Below, piece after piece: positions 47,201 to 59,425 of a stretch of DNA of 64,000 nucleotides. Below the pieces are notes generated by a model that made no database searches, was not told where the DNA came from, and saw only the letters and a list, made by a program, of their open reading frames with translations. Position numbers and translations under genes: made by a program. Where the stretch lies: contig NC_079514.1 in NCBI RefSeq assembly GCF_000801105.2, positions 29,102,227-29,166,226 of the forward strand, read 5' to 3'. The stretch's first letter is position 1. Each line of letters begins with the position of its first letter. Source of the stretch: Raphanus sativus (Eukaryota; Streptophyta; Magnoliopsida; Brassicales; Brassicaceae).

Positions 47201-49101
47201 TTTTAATTAAAACTTTTTATGAAATAATCCCGCCCTTTAAAAGGGCGGGTCAAAATCTAATTTATATATTATAAACACAATTAGCCATTTTATGTAACAA
47301 ACTACGTTTACTATAATTTATGGCCCATTTCATTTCACACTTTATCAAATTATGAATGGAAACTAATACACAAAAACACATTATCATTCAGTTTACAACA
47401 AAAATCATTGGAAATGAAAATAGTTTTCATGTTTATGAATTTTTACTATATTATAACGTCTAATCATCAAAAGAAAAATCTAACAAAACAAAATATAATA
47501 AATATTACAAATACAATTATTGATGGTTTAAAACAATCATTTGGATGACAAGCAACTAAAATATAAAACTATTGTATTTAAATAAGTCATATACACTTTT
47601 AAAAATATACTTAATACTTATATTATATATCACTATGTAAACACAAAAAAAAATTTATGTAAATATAAATGAAAACAAACATCTTTGCGGTTGCGCGGGT
47701 TGAAATCTAGTTAATAATTATGATGATTGATCTAAATAAGGTATTTAAGTATTTGATGTGTTTGATATGCAGCCCCTTCCGAATCTCAAGAAGATGAATT
47801 TGGGATACTCAAAAAATTTGAAAGAAATCCCAAATCTTTCCAAAGCCATTAATCTAGAGACACTGACACTAACGTATTGCACAAGTTTGGTGGAGCTTCC
47901 TTCATCTATTTGGAATCTACAAAAACTGAGGAAGTTGAGGATGCGTGACTGCAGAAAGCTACGACTTGTTCCAATCAAGAACAACTTAGAATCTTTCGAG
48001 GAAGTTGAAAATAATAGTATCTCACATTTTAAGAGTGCTCCAAGGGTTTCTATGAATATCAAGTATCTCAATGTTGGAAACACATTATTGGAAGAAGTTC
48101 ATCCATCAATTGTCCAACGTTTGCCTTATCTTAAGTGGCTTTGTTTAGGTGGCCGGAACGTCAAAAGAATAACAGGTGTTCCAGAAAGCGTTAAGCATCT
48201 ACACCTAAGCAATAGTGATATAGACATGATTCCGGATTGTGTTTTAAGTCTCCCTCATCTAGAAAGTCTTTTCCTCAACAAGTGCAGACAGCTCGTGTCA
48301 CTGCAAGGTCTTCCCCCTAGGCTCAAGTACATAGATGCAAGCAATTGTAGATCACTCGAGAGAGTATGCTTCTCTTTCAATCATATAATCACACACTTCA
48401 TGTTTCGGAACTGTTTTAACCTGGATGAAGAATCAAGAAGAGTAATCATACAACAAAGAGGCTACAATAATGTATGGTTACCAGCACCAGGTAAAGAGGT
48501 TCCTGCGGAGTTCACTCACAAAGCTACAGGAAAATCTATAATAATCCCTATGGTTCTGGATGGTGATGGAACTTTCTCAGCGTACTCTAGATTTAAGGCA
48601 TGCCTCGTCCTTCCGCCAACCAACAACTATGTATTACTTGATATACATTGCCGTATAAAAACCAAATCAGGTGTCATCATTAAGGAAGTTAAGTGGAATT
48701 CAATGGACTATTTTCATTATCAAACGAAACATCTGTTTTTCTGTGGTGGTAGCTTAATTGGAGAAACACATGAGGTGGATGTGACTACAAGGGAGATTGT
48801 TTTTGAGTTCAGCTGCAGGGATAACCACGAGATTACTGCGTGCGGTGTAAGGATCGTGAATGAGGAAGAAAAAAGTACTAGTGGTGGTAGTGTTGGCTGC
48901 TTTGAAACTGGAGGCAGCAGCAACTACTACCATGCAGATGGAGATGAAGATTATAAACCTGAGGCCGTTCAGGTCTCTCTAATTAGAAACACTAAAGGCG
49001 GTGAATATACATGTTGTTGGAGTTGGCTTAAGAGGCTTTGGTCTGGAGAAGAAGATGATGAAGCAGAAGAAGACAAGACTTCCATTATGGTTCGAAGATG
49101 A
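41253..49101 (+). CDS. TIR-NB-ARC-LRR (TNL) immune receptor, 4 exons, 1059 aa
   Basis: Intracellular receptor of the plant NLR class. On recognition the TIR domain cleaves NAD+ to make signalling nucleotides that act through EDS1 (family knowledge). Exons: 41253-41716 (TIR), 41838-42933 (NB-ARC), 43031-43321 and 47773-49101 (LRR and post-LRR). They join in frame with no stop. Motifs: YHVFPSFHGPDVRKGFLSHL (residue 12 on); SSWCLDELVEI holding the catalytic Glu; P-loop GPAGIGKTT near 211; kinase-2 VLIVLDDVD near 289; GSRIIVTT near 315; GYLPLGL near 375; and MHC in the MHD position near 480, a change common in TNLs. LRRs begin in exon 3. A C-JID-like post-LRR block (FRNCFNLDEES...VWLPAPGKEVP) starts near 827. 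The acidic C-terminus contains CCWSWLKRLW. Intron 3 is 4451 bp because of Helitrons. The gene appears functional. Confidence 0.95.
43491..47710 (+). mobile_element. Nested Helitrons filling TNL intron 3
   Basis: The outer element starts TCAATACTATTAAAACAGAAG after A at 43490 and ends TGCGCGGGTTGAAATCTAG (47710) before T. Removing 4220 bp leaves a 231-bp intron, normal for this gene class. Further 5' ends are at 45150 (TCAATACTATTAAAATACAAG) and 45666 (TCTAATCTATTAAAACTGAAG). A further 3' end is at 47260 (CCCGCCCTTTAAAAGGGCGGGTCAAAATCTAA, then T). All are in the same orientation as the receptor gene. There is no Rep/helicase frame. Pairing of inner ends is uncertain; 45666-47260 is the likeliest inner element. 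Confidence 0.78.
43735..44830 (+). other. GC-richer insert in the intronic Helitron, possible captured gene fragments
   Basis: In otherwise very AT-rich DNA this stretch is balanced in composition and exon-like. An ATG at 44103 opens MEKIDDTKKASDL then GTATAT, and TTCCAG at 44241-44246 is a possible acceptor. A second open block near 44609-44790 reads EMGASQFVEMQPGEWSDNSL, then AEKIAFLSRTCSLCRYP. I do not recognise the parent gene(s). Capture is inferred from context. Confidence 0.45.
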
Positions 49102-49812
49102 TGATGGTGTTGGTAGGTGTATGCATGTGTTTTCTCTTGCTATTTTTTATATTTCTGTTTCTTTAATGGTGTTTTTTTCTATTGGAGTTTCAATGTGAAA
49201 GTATATTTGCTGATAAAATCTGAATAGCAGTATATACTATATAATAATCAAAGCTAAATAGAAGATGGATTTCAGTTCTTCCTTTTACTGGAAAGAATCT
49301 GAATCTCTCAAATGCTACAAAATTTGAATCAGTGCTTCTGAGCGTTTGTATGAGTTTAGAGAATCTTCCTTCCTCTTAACACATATTTTCATAAAATGAG
49401 TGTTGTATGAAAGAATGCAGCAACTGCATGTGTAACATTTTTTATTTATCTAAATGCTCTTTTCCAAAGAAAAAAAACATTTTCTTATCTTTCCTTGGAG
49501 TTCTTCCAGAATGAACAGAAGAATTACAAGAGTTCATTAAGATTTCTACGATCTTTCACTCTTTGATGCTAAGAAAGATTCACGTTTCTACACCATCATC
49601 AAATATTGAGTTTAATGATATAGGTTTTGGATCTAAATGTAGGAAGCTCCTACACACATTTTCACATTTTAAACTTAACAAGAATAAACAAGATTATTTT
49701 TTGTTAGATTATTGACCTAGTCGTCTTAAAACAACCGTTGACTCAGGCCTTTTGTATTAGCATAAACATTATGCTCCTTATTATATATCCAAACAACATT
49801 TGTTATAAAAAC

Positions 49813-49914
49813 ATTTGGAAATACATTTACCAAATGTTTATGCTTTTCAAATGCTCTTTACTCATTTGGAAATACATTTACCAAATGTTTATGCTTTTCA
49901 AATGCTCTTTACTC
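49813..49914. repeat. Perfect two-copy tandem repeat of 51 bp
   Basis: ATTTGGAAATACATTTACCA (start of unit) occurs at 49813 and again at 49864, with the 51-bp units identical. The unit itself contains ATTTGG/CCAAAT as a small inverted pair. Confidence 0.93.
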
Positions 49915-50584
49915 AATACTTTCATATGAAAATTTTAATAGATCATTTGCATTTACGATTTATAAAATTAAAAAATATATATAATTAATTTTTTATTTAA
50001 TAATATCATGAAATTATGTTTATATCCAAAAATTAAAATTTCTAATTTTAAAATATATTTACAATTAAAATATTATTTTAAAAATAATATTTCATATTTA
50101 AAAGATAACATTTAATTTAAATTTATTTTTTAAATTGTAAATTTATTTTCTTAATAAAAAACTGCAAACATTTGTTTTTAAAATAAAAAAAAATATTTTT
50201 GGAAATTACAATAATTCTTTATATTATTAAATAAAATAAATAAATTATATATTATTTTTGTTATATATTTTTGTATATATTAAAATATATTCAATAAATA
50301 AATATATTATATATTGATTTTATAATAATTTTAATTAGCATTTTCCTACTTCCCCACCAATCGTCTTATTAAATAGTTTAAAGGGAGTATACAACTTTTT
50401 CAGCATTCTACTTCTACAACATACTATTAATGTTTTATTACCTGCTATGCCAATAAAGGCCTTAGTCGTCTAAAATGACATTCTGATTATAAGTAGACAT
50501 TTTATTATAGAAAGCTTGGTTCTTCAAACTTAGTAATTACCATGATTGTGACACATGACAATTTTATATTTACGATTATGACAT

Positions 50585-50975
50585 GTGTTAAATAAAATTT
50601 TTCATATAAATAGTAAATTAATAGTAATTTTCATTTTTAGAAGAAGTATTGTAAATAAAAAAATTTCCATACAAATAGTAAATTAATAGTAATTTTCCCT
50701 TTTAAATCCAAAATGAAAATTGTTAAAGTTATATAAAAATAATTTTTCTTTACAAGAAATTATAATTTTCGTTTTTGTGTTATATAAAATTTTCATATAA
50801 ACATTGTATAATAGTAATTTTTCATTTTTTAGAAAAACAATTATTGTAAATAAAAACATTTCCATTCAAATAGAAATTAATAGTAAATTTCTTTTTTTTA
50901 AATCCAAAATTAAAATTGTAAAAGCTTTATGAAAATAATTTTTCTTTTCAAGAAATTTTAATTTTCCTTTTTCTT
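50585..50975. repeat. Imperfect direct repeat, units of about 190-230 bp
   Basis: The order AATAGTAA(A)TTAATAGTAATTTT, TTTAAATCCAAAAT, AATAATTTTTCTTT-CAAGAAATT appears twice (about 50660-50770 and 50865-50965), with a further partial copy before. AT-rich, no function seen. Confidence 0.65.
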
Positions 50976-51317
50976 AAATCATGAACAAAAAGAGAATTAT
51001 AAAATAAAAACAATAGTTTAATAATATTTAAAACGAATGATAAAAGACCATATTCAACAAAGGAAGTATAAAATAAAAACAAAATTGGATAACAATAGAT
51101 TGTTTTTTGATTTAAAATCTATTCAGATTTATCAACCAATTAAAACACCAAAATTTATTTCAATTAGAAAAGAAAAGATCTAATCTTTAGATTTGAATGA
51201 TAAATAAAATTAAAAACTGGATTTTCTTCAAATTGATATGTCAATCACGTAGAGTTTCAATGACTGATATGTCCAAACTAAAACAAAAATAAGCAAGAAT
51301 TTTTGTGTACATTCAAA

Positions 51318-51345
51318 TCCCCTATATATTATTTGAGAAACATTT
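51318..51345 (+). other. Orphan Helitron 5' terminus
   Basis: After A at 51317, TCCCCTATATATTATTTGAG continues with AAACATTT. This matches the 5' end type at 55810. I found no matching plus-strand 3' end nearby. Confidence 0.5.
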
Positions 51346-51563
51346 CGGAAATTAGAACTTTAGTTTTGTATTAGTTAAAAAAATTCACTATCCTACGTCT
51401 CATTCAGTTAGATTATTAATTAATCCTACGTGGCATCGTCACATTAAAATTGAAAAAGGAGTTGGTCCAATTAAATTTGTATATCTCGCTAGATACAATT
51501 GAATATAGAAACTATAGGGGATGATGATATGATATCGTATTATTTAATTAACTAAAGAAATGT

Positions 51564-51613
51564 CTAAACAAGCAATATGATATTTCTTCAGAAAAAAGAC
51601 AAGCGATATGATA
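51564..51613 (+). mobile_element. Micro-insertion flanked by 17-bp direct repeats
   Basis: ACAAGC[A/G]ATATGATATT brackets TCTTCAGAAAAAAG (14 bp, A-tailed). One mismatch between the repeats. It resembles the other A-tailed scraps in this window. Confidence 0.5.
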
Positions 51614-51688
51614 TTCTCCAGACCGTATGACCGTATGACTGTTAGTCTCTTTAAACGATGATCTACATATATGTCTTTTATATCATCA

Positions 51689-51720
51689 CTAGAGTGAGAT
51701 CCGCACCCTGCGCGGAATGA
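51689..51720 (-). other. Helitron 3' terminus (minus strand)
   Basis: The minus strand reads CCGCGCAGGGTGCGGATCTCACTCTAG then T at 51688, that is, a hairpin plus CTAG. The 5' end was not located. A related but degraded terminus (CGCGCCTTGCGCAGAG) lies at 53165-53182. Confidence 0.6.
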
Positions 51721-54700
51721 GATAAGCCTTTTTAAAAAAATATTAAGGTTTGAAATTTTATTTTCCTATATTATGTATTTTATAAATTTAATTAAATAGA
51801 ATGTAGAAGTATTAAATTTTAATAAATGTAATATAATCGGTCAGTACATAATATATTGAATTCTTTTTTTGGAAATATGAAATATTGTTTTCCTGTTCTC
51901 AATAGATTATAGGGAATTATCTAGAATTTAGAAGTACATATTTTTTTAAAAAATGGAATATAATCTATATACATGATATATTTGGCGTCATTGAAAATAT
52001 TGTCATTCTTGTATATATTAGTTTATACTTCGAAAAATTTGGTCTATATAATAATTATATTTTGTTGTGTCTTAATTTACAATTGTCTAAAATTATGAAT
52101 AAATATTGTTTTTAAATGTAAAAAAAAAAGATGTTACACTTAAAAGGATAATGGCCACGAATATAGCACGGTATACGTACACTGTTTTTATGTTTAATAT
52201 TATACTTGTTTGGTCAATTATAAATGTCATTTAAATATATACATATATAATTTCAGGTTTATTTGATTTAAAAAGTAATTATGGGAAAAAGATATTATAA
52301 ATTAAAATTTAAAACTAAAAAATAACAGAATGAAAAACACAAACATAGGAAAGTACGAACTCATAATTGGAAACAACAAAACAGATTTAAACCACATAAT
52401 AAAATTCAAGATCGTAAGCAGCACATCCATGCCAAATTCCTTAGCAGTCATAAAAGGGAATCCTATTAAAACAATATAATTTAAGTTAGTATATTATGTA
52501 ATGTCTATCTCACTATCAAATAATATTACCTCTTTTTGAAAGACTGGATCTCTGGAACATTGTCAGACTCGAATAAAATTCTCGAAAATCCATCAATTGT
52601 TCTCACTTGGTTGAGCCCACCTGATCATGATCAAAAAGTGAACATCATAATGAACATTTAAGATATTAAACAATTTCAGGGTGGATAGGATTATAATATA
52701 AGTTACCAACACCCCAAACAATTTGCCAGAACTGTAACACACATAGGACAACAGGGGCATTGTTTGAGTTCGAGTAAAAATGTAAAAACTGAGTAACTTA
52801 TCTGTGTGCTACACAGTGCATGTGTTCATACCTGTTAGTTGAAGTAAAGTAATACCATTTTATTTTGAACATATCTCCGTTTCACATAATTATGAAAATA
52901 ACTAATAAATAAAACATACTCCATATTGACTAATGAGAAGTGGATGCTATGGTTATCTATCTCAGCTCCGTCGATATCTCCTACTGCTACCATTGCTCCA
53001 TACTGTTCTGTAGAATTCCATAATATAAGGTACATGTTAAAACGGACATATTGCTTAAGTAATTGAAAATACTCAAATAATGGGAGATTCGCGTATAAAG
53101 TAATTATAAATTTATAAACATACCAATAGAGAACTTCGGATGAACGAATTCGATAAAGATATGATCCGCGCCTTGCGCAGAGTGAGAGGAAAAATAAATA
53201 TTTTTATGAACAATGTATATTTAATATATAATAAAATATATACGTAAAAATAGAGAGGTCTTAATATAAAATTATGAAAATTAACATTCAAATATTATAT
53301 ATAGTATGTAGACGATATTATTAAAGAATACAAAAAACTGACATCATGTTTTATGTTGAAAAGTTAAGATGTTATAAACGTTTTATCATGAATTCTAATA
53401 ATTTGTTTGTTAACTGTTAGCCAAAATTTATATAAAATTAGTTGCGAAGATATGAGAAGAGAAATATAGTCTATTAAATTATTGTTTTCATAATATAATT
53501 GCTGAATAATATAAAAACATAACTTAGGCAATAAAACTCCCAAATAATAAAAACATAACTTATTGTATTTTAGGTTGACGATGGTCTATGTTATAACTTT
53601 GATATTTCTATAAATGGTGTAAGATACTATATATTAGTCCAATTACCATTGTTAACGCATCACAAATTCCGTAGGTTTTAAATTCGTATATCCTCATCTC
53701 ATAACTTAGGCAAATATTAAATATCGCGGTCAAATACAATTAATAGGAGTACTATTATATGGTAAGTAATGTTTACGATTTTTTTTCAAAAAAGTAATGT
53801 TTACGAAATTGGAATGTAATTGATTTGCTGATTTTTCGAATTAATATCCCATTAATCACTTCGTATTATATGCTGGAATAAATAGTAACCAGCCTTGCAA
53901 AGCACAAATTTTGAAAATAATTGTGTTAATCTCCTAAATTTATTAATGTGATTGACCACTGAATCAGTTTTTGCCATATATGCTTAATTTTGGAGAATAA
54001 TTATTTATCGTGCTTGACACCTTTTGCTCAATATTTTATATATTATAAGATATAATTTAATTCCGGTATATATAAATTATGTATTATACATAATACGAAC
54101 GTAGACAATAGATTATATTCAAGGTATATATAAATTTCTAAAACATAGACTATACTGATTTGATAAATCATTATTCTTCCAGTCGGATCTCGTATCAAGA
54201 AAAATTATGCATATATGCATATATAGCCAATCTTAATATGAGTCGGATAAACATATCAATCTTAATATGAGTCAAAATTTGATTTCCATATGCAAAACAA
54301 ATTTGCAAAATCTTCGTAAAGATCATTTCAAAATATAGAAAGTGGAAACGAAGAGAATAATCACGTGGACCATGTATAAAATTTAAGATTTATTTAGTCA
54401 AATCCCGAAGTTGACTACTTTCCTTTTATACAAATATTGGTATGGCGATTTATAGAGCGACATGAAACTATGTATAAGGGATATACGAATATGTAAGTCT
54501 GTCCAATGGCAATAGCCGTAATATCCTAAGGTGAGTAAGCCTTTCTTCATAAAGCGTCTGAGAAGGAACCTCGTGCTGCCACGTCGTCAAAATGACATAC
54601 TCGTTAATATAGTACTCTTTTAAGGTTCCTCTTATTTTTTGCTTCCATTTTAATACTAAGGGGATGTGTACGAAGCTTTCAACAAAAAACAAAATGAAAC

Positions 54701-55809
54701 CTCAAAACTCAAAATCTCGAATTTACAGTAAACTTTAGATGATCGTTAACATGTGACCCAAGTTTATAATCGATCGACAGAAGACAAGTTTTTATTTATA
54801 ACAGTAAACAAGTTTCCAGGCATCGAAGATGTTCTTGAGTCAAATTTGTATTTACATATCTACACCGATGGTATTAACTTTATATGATTCCGTCGACTAA
54901 ACTGGAACCACCATGAACGTCTCCTTCAAACTCCAAATCGCAAGAAAGCTTCCTCCTTTGTGAATCTGCAATTATCCCAATTATGGCAAGCCAAATTCAG
55001 AAGCTCTGAAGTCGTTGCCTCTAGCCGTGGCTGTCGTTGGAATCAACCAGATAACGTCGAGAGAGAAGAACCAATAACTCCAATGGTGGGTTTTTTCGTA
55101 TTTTCAAAACCAGTCCCTGACCTTTGGATTTTTTTTCAACTCTGACCCATACTTTTATATGTGCAGAAATGCCCCGCAAATCAAACCCAAAGTTTCAATT
55201 ATGCGTCTAACCCCAGCGAGTATTCCAAATTCAGCCTTGGTCCCTGAATTCTCGTGGTCTTTCATTTCTGCCCCCAACTTTGTAATTTACAAAAATAACC
55301 TATCAAATTTATCTCAAACTTCCAATGGTGCACTCCAACCCCTATGATATGCATATCAGTATGAAAATGCAACATAAAAACATAAATGCAACCTAAAATG
55401 ATCATAATAAGCTAAAATATAGAGATATCAAACACTCAAACCATTTTCTCCTTTTTCACCATTTATTAAACAAGGTAACACCCAAGAGTAGACTCAGGTG
55501 TGGAAAGAATGTGGCACATGCCACATACTAAAGATTATAAGTTTCTTGTGATGTTATCAAATGTATATTATTGTTTAGCTCTAATGGTTCAAAAGGTTAA
55601 GTTGCTCTCCACCCTCTCTGTTTATCGAATCCCCAAAGTGTTTATGTTTTTTTAATTTGTTTCTACATTTTTAATCACCGTTCGCTTATTCATTTATTTT
55701 TCTGCCTACAATTATATTTTATTTTTCTTTTCATTTCTTTTCTTTCCTTTCTCCAATATTAATTTTCCAAATAAAAATATAATTTATTTAATTTTCACTC
55801 TAACAATTA
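51721..55809. other. AT-rich intergenic DNA
   Basis: No gene recognised. Positions 54880-55340 are less AT-rich and may be an old transposon or pseudogene fragment; no frame matches a family I know. Confidence 0.35.
53764..53806 (-). mobile_element. Micro-insertion flanked by perfect 15-bp direct repeats
   Basis: AAGTAATGTTTACGA at 53764-53778 and 53792-53806 brackets a short T-run followed by CAAAA. On the minus strand this is TTTTG plus poly(A). Confidence 0.6.
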
Positions 55810-57848
55810 TCCCCTATATATTAAAGGAGAAGTATTTTGAAAATAATTACCTCAGTTTTATATTATTTTAAAAAAGCCTTATTGTCCACGTATCACTCTA
55901 TTAGAATGCTAATTTATCATATGTGTCATGCTTAGATTAAAATTGAAAAAGTGAATGATCCAATTTAATTTATTCCTTTTCTTTACTTAAATAAAACCTA
56001 TGGAATTACCTTAAATGACTAATATATATATGACAATTAATGATTCTAATAATAAAGATTTGATAAAAAGTTTTATCTCTTCCATCATTTTTTGTTTAAT
56101 TTTTATTATTAAAATAAATTACACAATCAAATTAGCTACAATAGATTTTTCGAATATGTTATATTTTGGATTTAAAAAATGACAATAAATGACTAAACTA
56201 TTAAAATTATTATGTTAAAATTAATGATCAAAGGTTTAACATTTTTATTATAAAAAGATACACATAATTTTAAAATCATATGAGTAAAAATTATTATTTA
56301 ATAATAAAACAAATATATGTTATAAAAATAATAAAACAAATATATATACATATATATATATACAATATAATATTACATAAATATTTTAATATTAAAACTT
56401 TCAATGAATTTTCAAGAACATTTATAAATTATAAACTTATTAATTTCTCACATTGAAAATTTTGTTATCAATGATTTAAATATATTGTTATCAAACGATA
56501 TGATTATGAAGTCTCATTTAATAAATAACTATATAAAATATATTATTCTTAGAAAAATAGGTTGGTCCATCTTAACTTATATTACACTTTTTATTAAACT
56601 AACTATCGAATTGATAAATAATGTACAAAAAAACAATCTCCCACTTTCCTTAAATAAAAGCTACAAAATTACCTAATATGATTAACGTATATATGAAAAT
56701 TAATTATTATGAATAATAAATATTTGATCACAAATTTTGTATCTTAGTTTTTTTTTATTTCTTTTCTATTATTAAAAGATATTAAACAATCACATTAACT
56801 ATATAATAAAAACATTTATTTTTCTTTCTTATATGCTATATTTTTAATTTTACAAACGTCTATAAATTATTAGAAATTTGAAGATACCATTTTGAAAATT
56901 TTGTGATCAATAACTTAATTTTTTGTTATAATAAGATACAAATGGTCATAAATTGTATTAATATGAATTTTTATTTAATAAATATTCAAATTTGATGGAT
57001 AACAATTAGGTAAAATTCTGTACAACTTTTTTAAGCCCAAATCGATCTGGCTCATCATAAATTCAAAATAGATTTTAGTCCACAATTACAATTATAAATG
57101 TTCAGCTGAACATATCCACTATATATTAAATCAATTTAGTCACTCTAATTATAATTAATTAACAATTTACCCGCAACTGAGGCTTCTTATTTTTATAATC
57201 TTTATTTTTTTGATTTTTTTCTTTATTTTAACAGTAACTAAATTGAAGTAAAAATTATAAATTTGATGGATCACAATTAGTTGAAATTCTTTACAATCTT
57301 TTTTTATCTTTGAACAAACAAAGTAGTGTTCAGTCGAAGACATATTAATTTGATGAACACTAAATATGGAAGAATAGAAAAACTTTTCTTTCATGCTTCT
57401 GTTTTGTTTTTTATTTTTATTTTTAAAATTTGGAACTTTGATATTAATTCTAGATTTAATTATTTTATTAGATGATATAAGATTTTTTGTTTTTTATTCT
57501 TTTATTTAAATATATAATATTTTTTAATAAATGAAATTTTGACAACACGATTCCAAAATTTGTATAATATATAATATGATTTCAAACTAAATAATTATGT
57601 TTTTGGTATAAACCGAATAAACTGAAAACCGACGGCATATAAACCAAATCGAACCTAAGTAAATATGGATTTAGAATATTAGTTATATTTTACAAATCGA
57701 AATATCGAAAAAATTGAACCAAACTGAAACCAACCCGATACTCGGATTGAACACCCCTAATCCAAATGAAACCGAACTATTATTTTATTCTCTAAAACAT
57801 AATAAAAATAACAACTTCATCCCGCGCAAGGCGCGGATCTTATCCTAG
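55810..57848 (+). mobile_element. Non-autonomous Helitron, 2039 bp
   Basis: After A at 55809 it starts TCCCCTATATATTAAAGGAG. It ends CCCGCGCAAGGCGCGGATCTTATCCTAG at 57848, followed by T. Both termini, the hairpin and A/T insertion context are in place. The interior is AT-rich and noncoding, with an ACC/GAA-rich tract near 57610-57770. Confidence 0.85.
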
Positions 57849-59110
57849 TTCCTTATATATTAATTGAAAAACATTACAACATTATTTTGTAGCTACGTGT
57901 CACCATGAGAATAAAATTCAGAATTCTTAGAAATATAGGTTAATACATCTTAATTATATTATACTTTTTATTAAACTAACTATCAAATTGATAAATGGTG
58001 TACAAAAGATAATTATTGCATTTTAATTTAATAAAATCTACGGAGTTACCTAATATGATTAACGTATATATGAAAATTAATGATTATGAATAATAAATAT
58101 TTGATAACATTTTTTGTATCTTATTAGCTCTTTTGTTTGATTTTATATTATTAAAATATATTAAACAATCACATTAATCATATAATTATAAATTTAGATT
58201 TTTTCTTATATTTTTAATTTTTTAAACGACTATAAATTATTGTAAATTTTAAAATACCACTTTGAATTTTTTTTGATCAGTGACTTAATTTGTCTTGTTA
58301 TAACAAGATATAAATGATCATAAAATTGTATCAATATGAATTTTTATTTAACCAGTTTATATTTAATATCTTTAAAAAAAGAAATAAAATATTGTCAAGT
58401 TATATTATGTTTTTTAAAAATTAAAAGATAAAAACTCAATAATAAAAATAAAAAATAATAGTAGTTGAAAAAAATATTAAAAAAAACTTTTAATACCATC
58501 AGCAAAAAGCTAAACCCTAAACCCTAAATACTATACCCTAAACCCCTAGGTAAATCTTAAACCCTTGGATAAATCATAAACCCTAGAATTTAAGATTTAT
58601 CCAAGGGTTTAAGATTTACCCAAGGGTTTAGGATATAGCATTTAAGGTTTAGGGTTTAGTATTTAGGGTTTAGTGTTTTGTCGATGGCATTAAAATTATT
58701 TTTTTTTAAGTTTTTTTTGTTTCCAACTAATATTATTTTTTATTTATTCTTATCTTTTAATTTTTAAAATATGACAATATTTTGTTTCCATTTTTAAAAG
58801 ATATTTAATATAAATGGTGAACTCCTATTGGTGGGGTTCACCATAGAGAGTGAACCCAAGAATTACTCAAAAAATAGTTCTCAGTGATGTTAAAGTAAAG
58901 TATTAAAAAAATTGTAGAATCTGTTTTTGTAATAAAAATTCACTTGATGACCATATTACAGTTTTATAGGTATAAATAGGGTGAAAAATTTTAAGCTCAA
59001 ATCGATGAAATTCATCATAAATTCAAAATAGATTTCTATCCACAATTACAAACGCTCAGCCCAATATATATATGATTATATAAAGAAAACATAATTGTGT
59101 GTATATTAAA
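57849..59110 (+). mobile_element. Second Helitron copy directly abutting the first, interrupted by a MITE
   Basis: TTCCTTATATATTAATTGAA begins at the base after the CTAG of the previous element and aligns with its 5' end type. Interior blocks match: 57920-58350 to 56540-56990, and after the MITE 58985-59060 to 57030-57100. No clear 3' hairpin found before the F-box gene, so it is probably 3'-truncated. Confidence 0.6.
58352..58817. mobile_element. Hairpin MITE, 466 bp, with telomere-like AAACCCT repeats
   Basis: The whole element is close to one palindrome centred at about 58584. CCAGTTTATATTTAATATC at the left pairs with the complement of GATATTTAATATAAATGG at the right. CTTGGATAAATC (58564-58575) faces GATTTATCCAAG (58593-58604) across a 17-nt loop. 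The inner arms hold CTAAACCCTAAACCCTAAA and its complement. It has no coding capacity. It sits inside the Helitron copy at 57849-59110. Confidence 0.85.
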
Positions 59111-59425
59111 AAAATTCAAACACATATACATATTTAATTTTTTAATATTATATATTTTTAATTTTTATCATATAAATTTATCCTGCGAAAAACACATGTC
59201 TTATCTATCTTATGTAAATTTTTGAAGAATAGCAATCTCACATTTATTAGAAAGAAATTCACTTATTTGAATTGGGCCCGTCCATTATAAGTTGCCTTAA
59301 AAATTGATTGTGACTACGTCGTTTAAAGGCTTTTGTGTTCTGTTATAAATGAGCAAACCCACATATCCGGGAGAAAAAACTCAAAAAGTGAAACCCTAAT
59401 CCCATTGAAACAGAGAAAGAGGAAG

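Larger units (their letters stand above)
49102..51317. other. AT-rich intergenic DNA downstream of the TNL gene
   Basis: The first 150 bp are likely 3' untranslated region. It contains a 51-bp tandem repeat and a long imperfect duplication (separate entries). No gene. Confidence 0.4.

Noticed and set aside
47745..48083. 112-codon minus-strand frame
   Set aside because: Antisense shadow of the TNL LRR exon.
49813..49914. CRISPR-like repeat
   Set aside because: Only two directly adjacent copies without spacers, in a plant nuclear context.
54960..55347. Two open frames of about 60 codons in a less AT-rich patch
   Set aside because: No motif, no family resemblance and no splice logic; noted only as possible old transposon sequence.
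55560..55640. tRNA/SINE-like string (CTCTAATGGTTCAAAAGGTTAAG)
   Set aside because: A weak box A resemblance only; no box B, tail or target duplication found.
58500..58690. Interstitial telomere array
   Set aside because: The AAACCCT units are few, imperfect and arranged as the arms of a palindrome, so a MITE explains them better.
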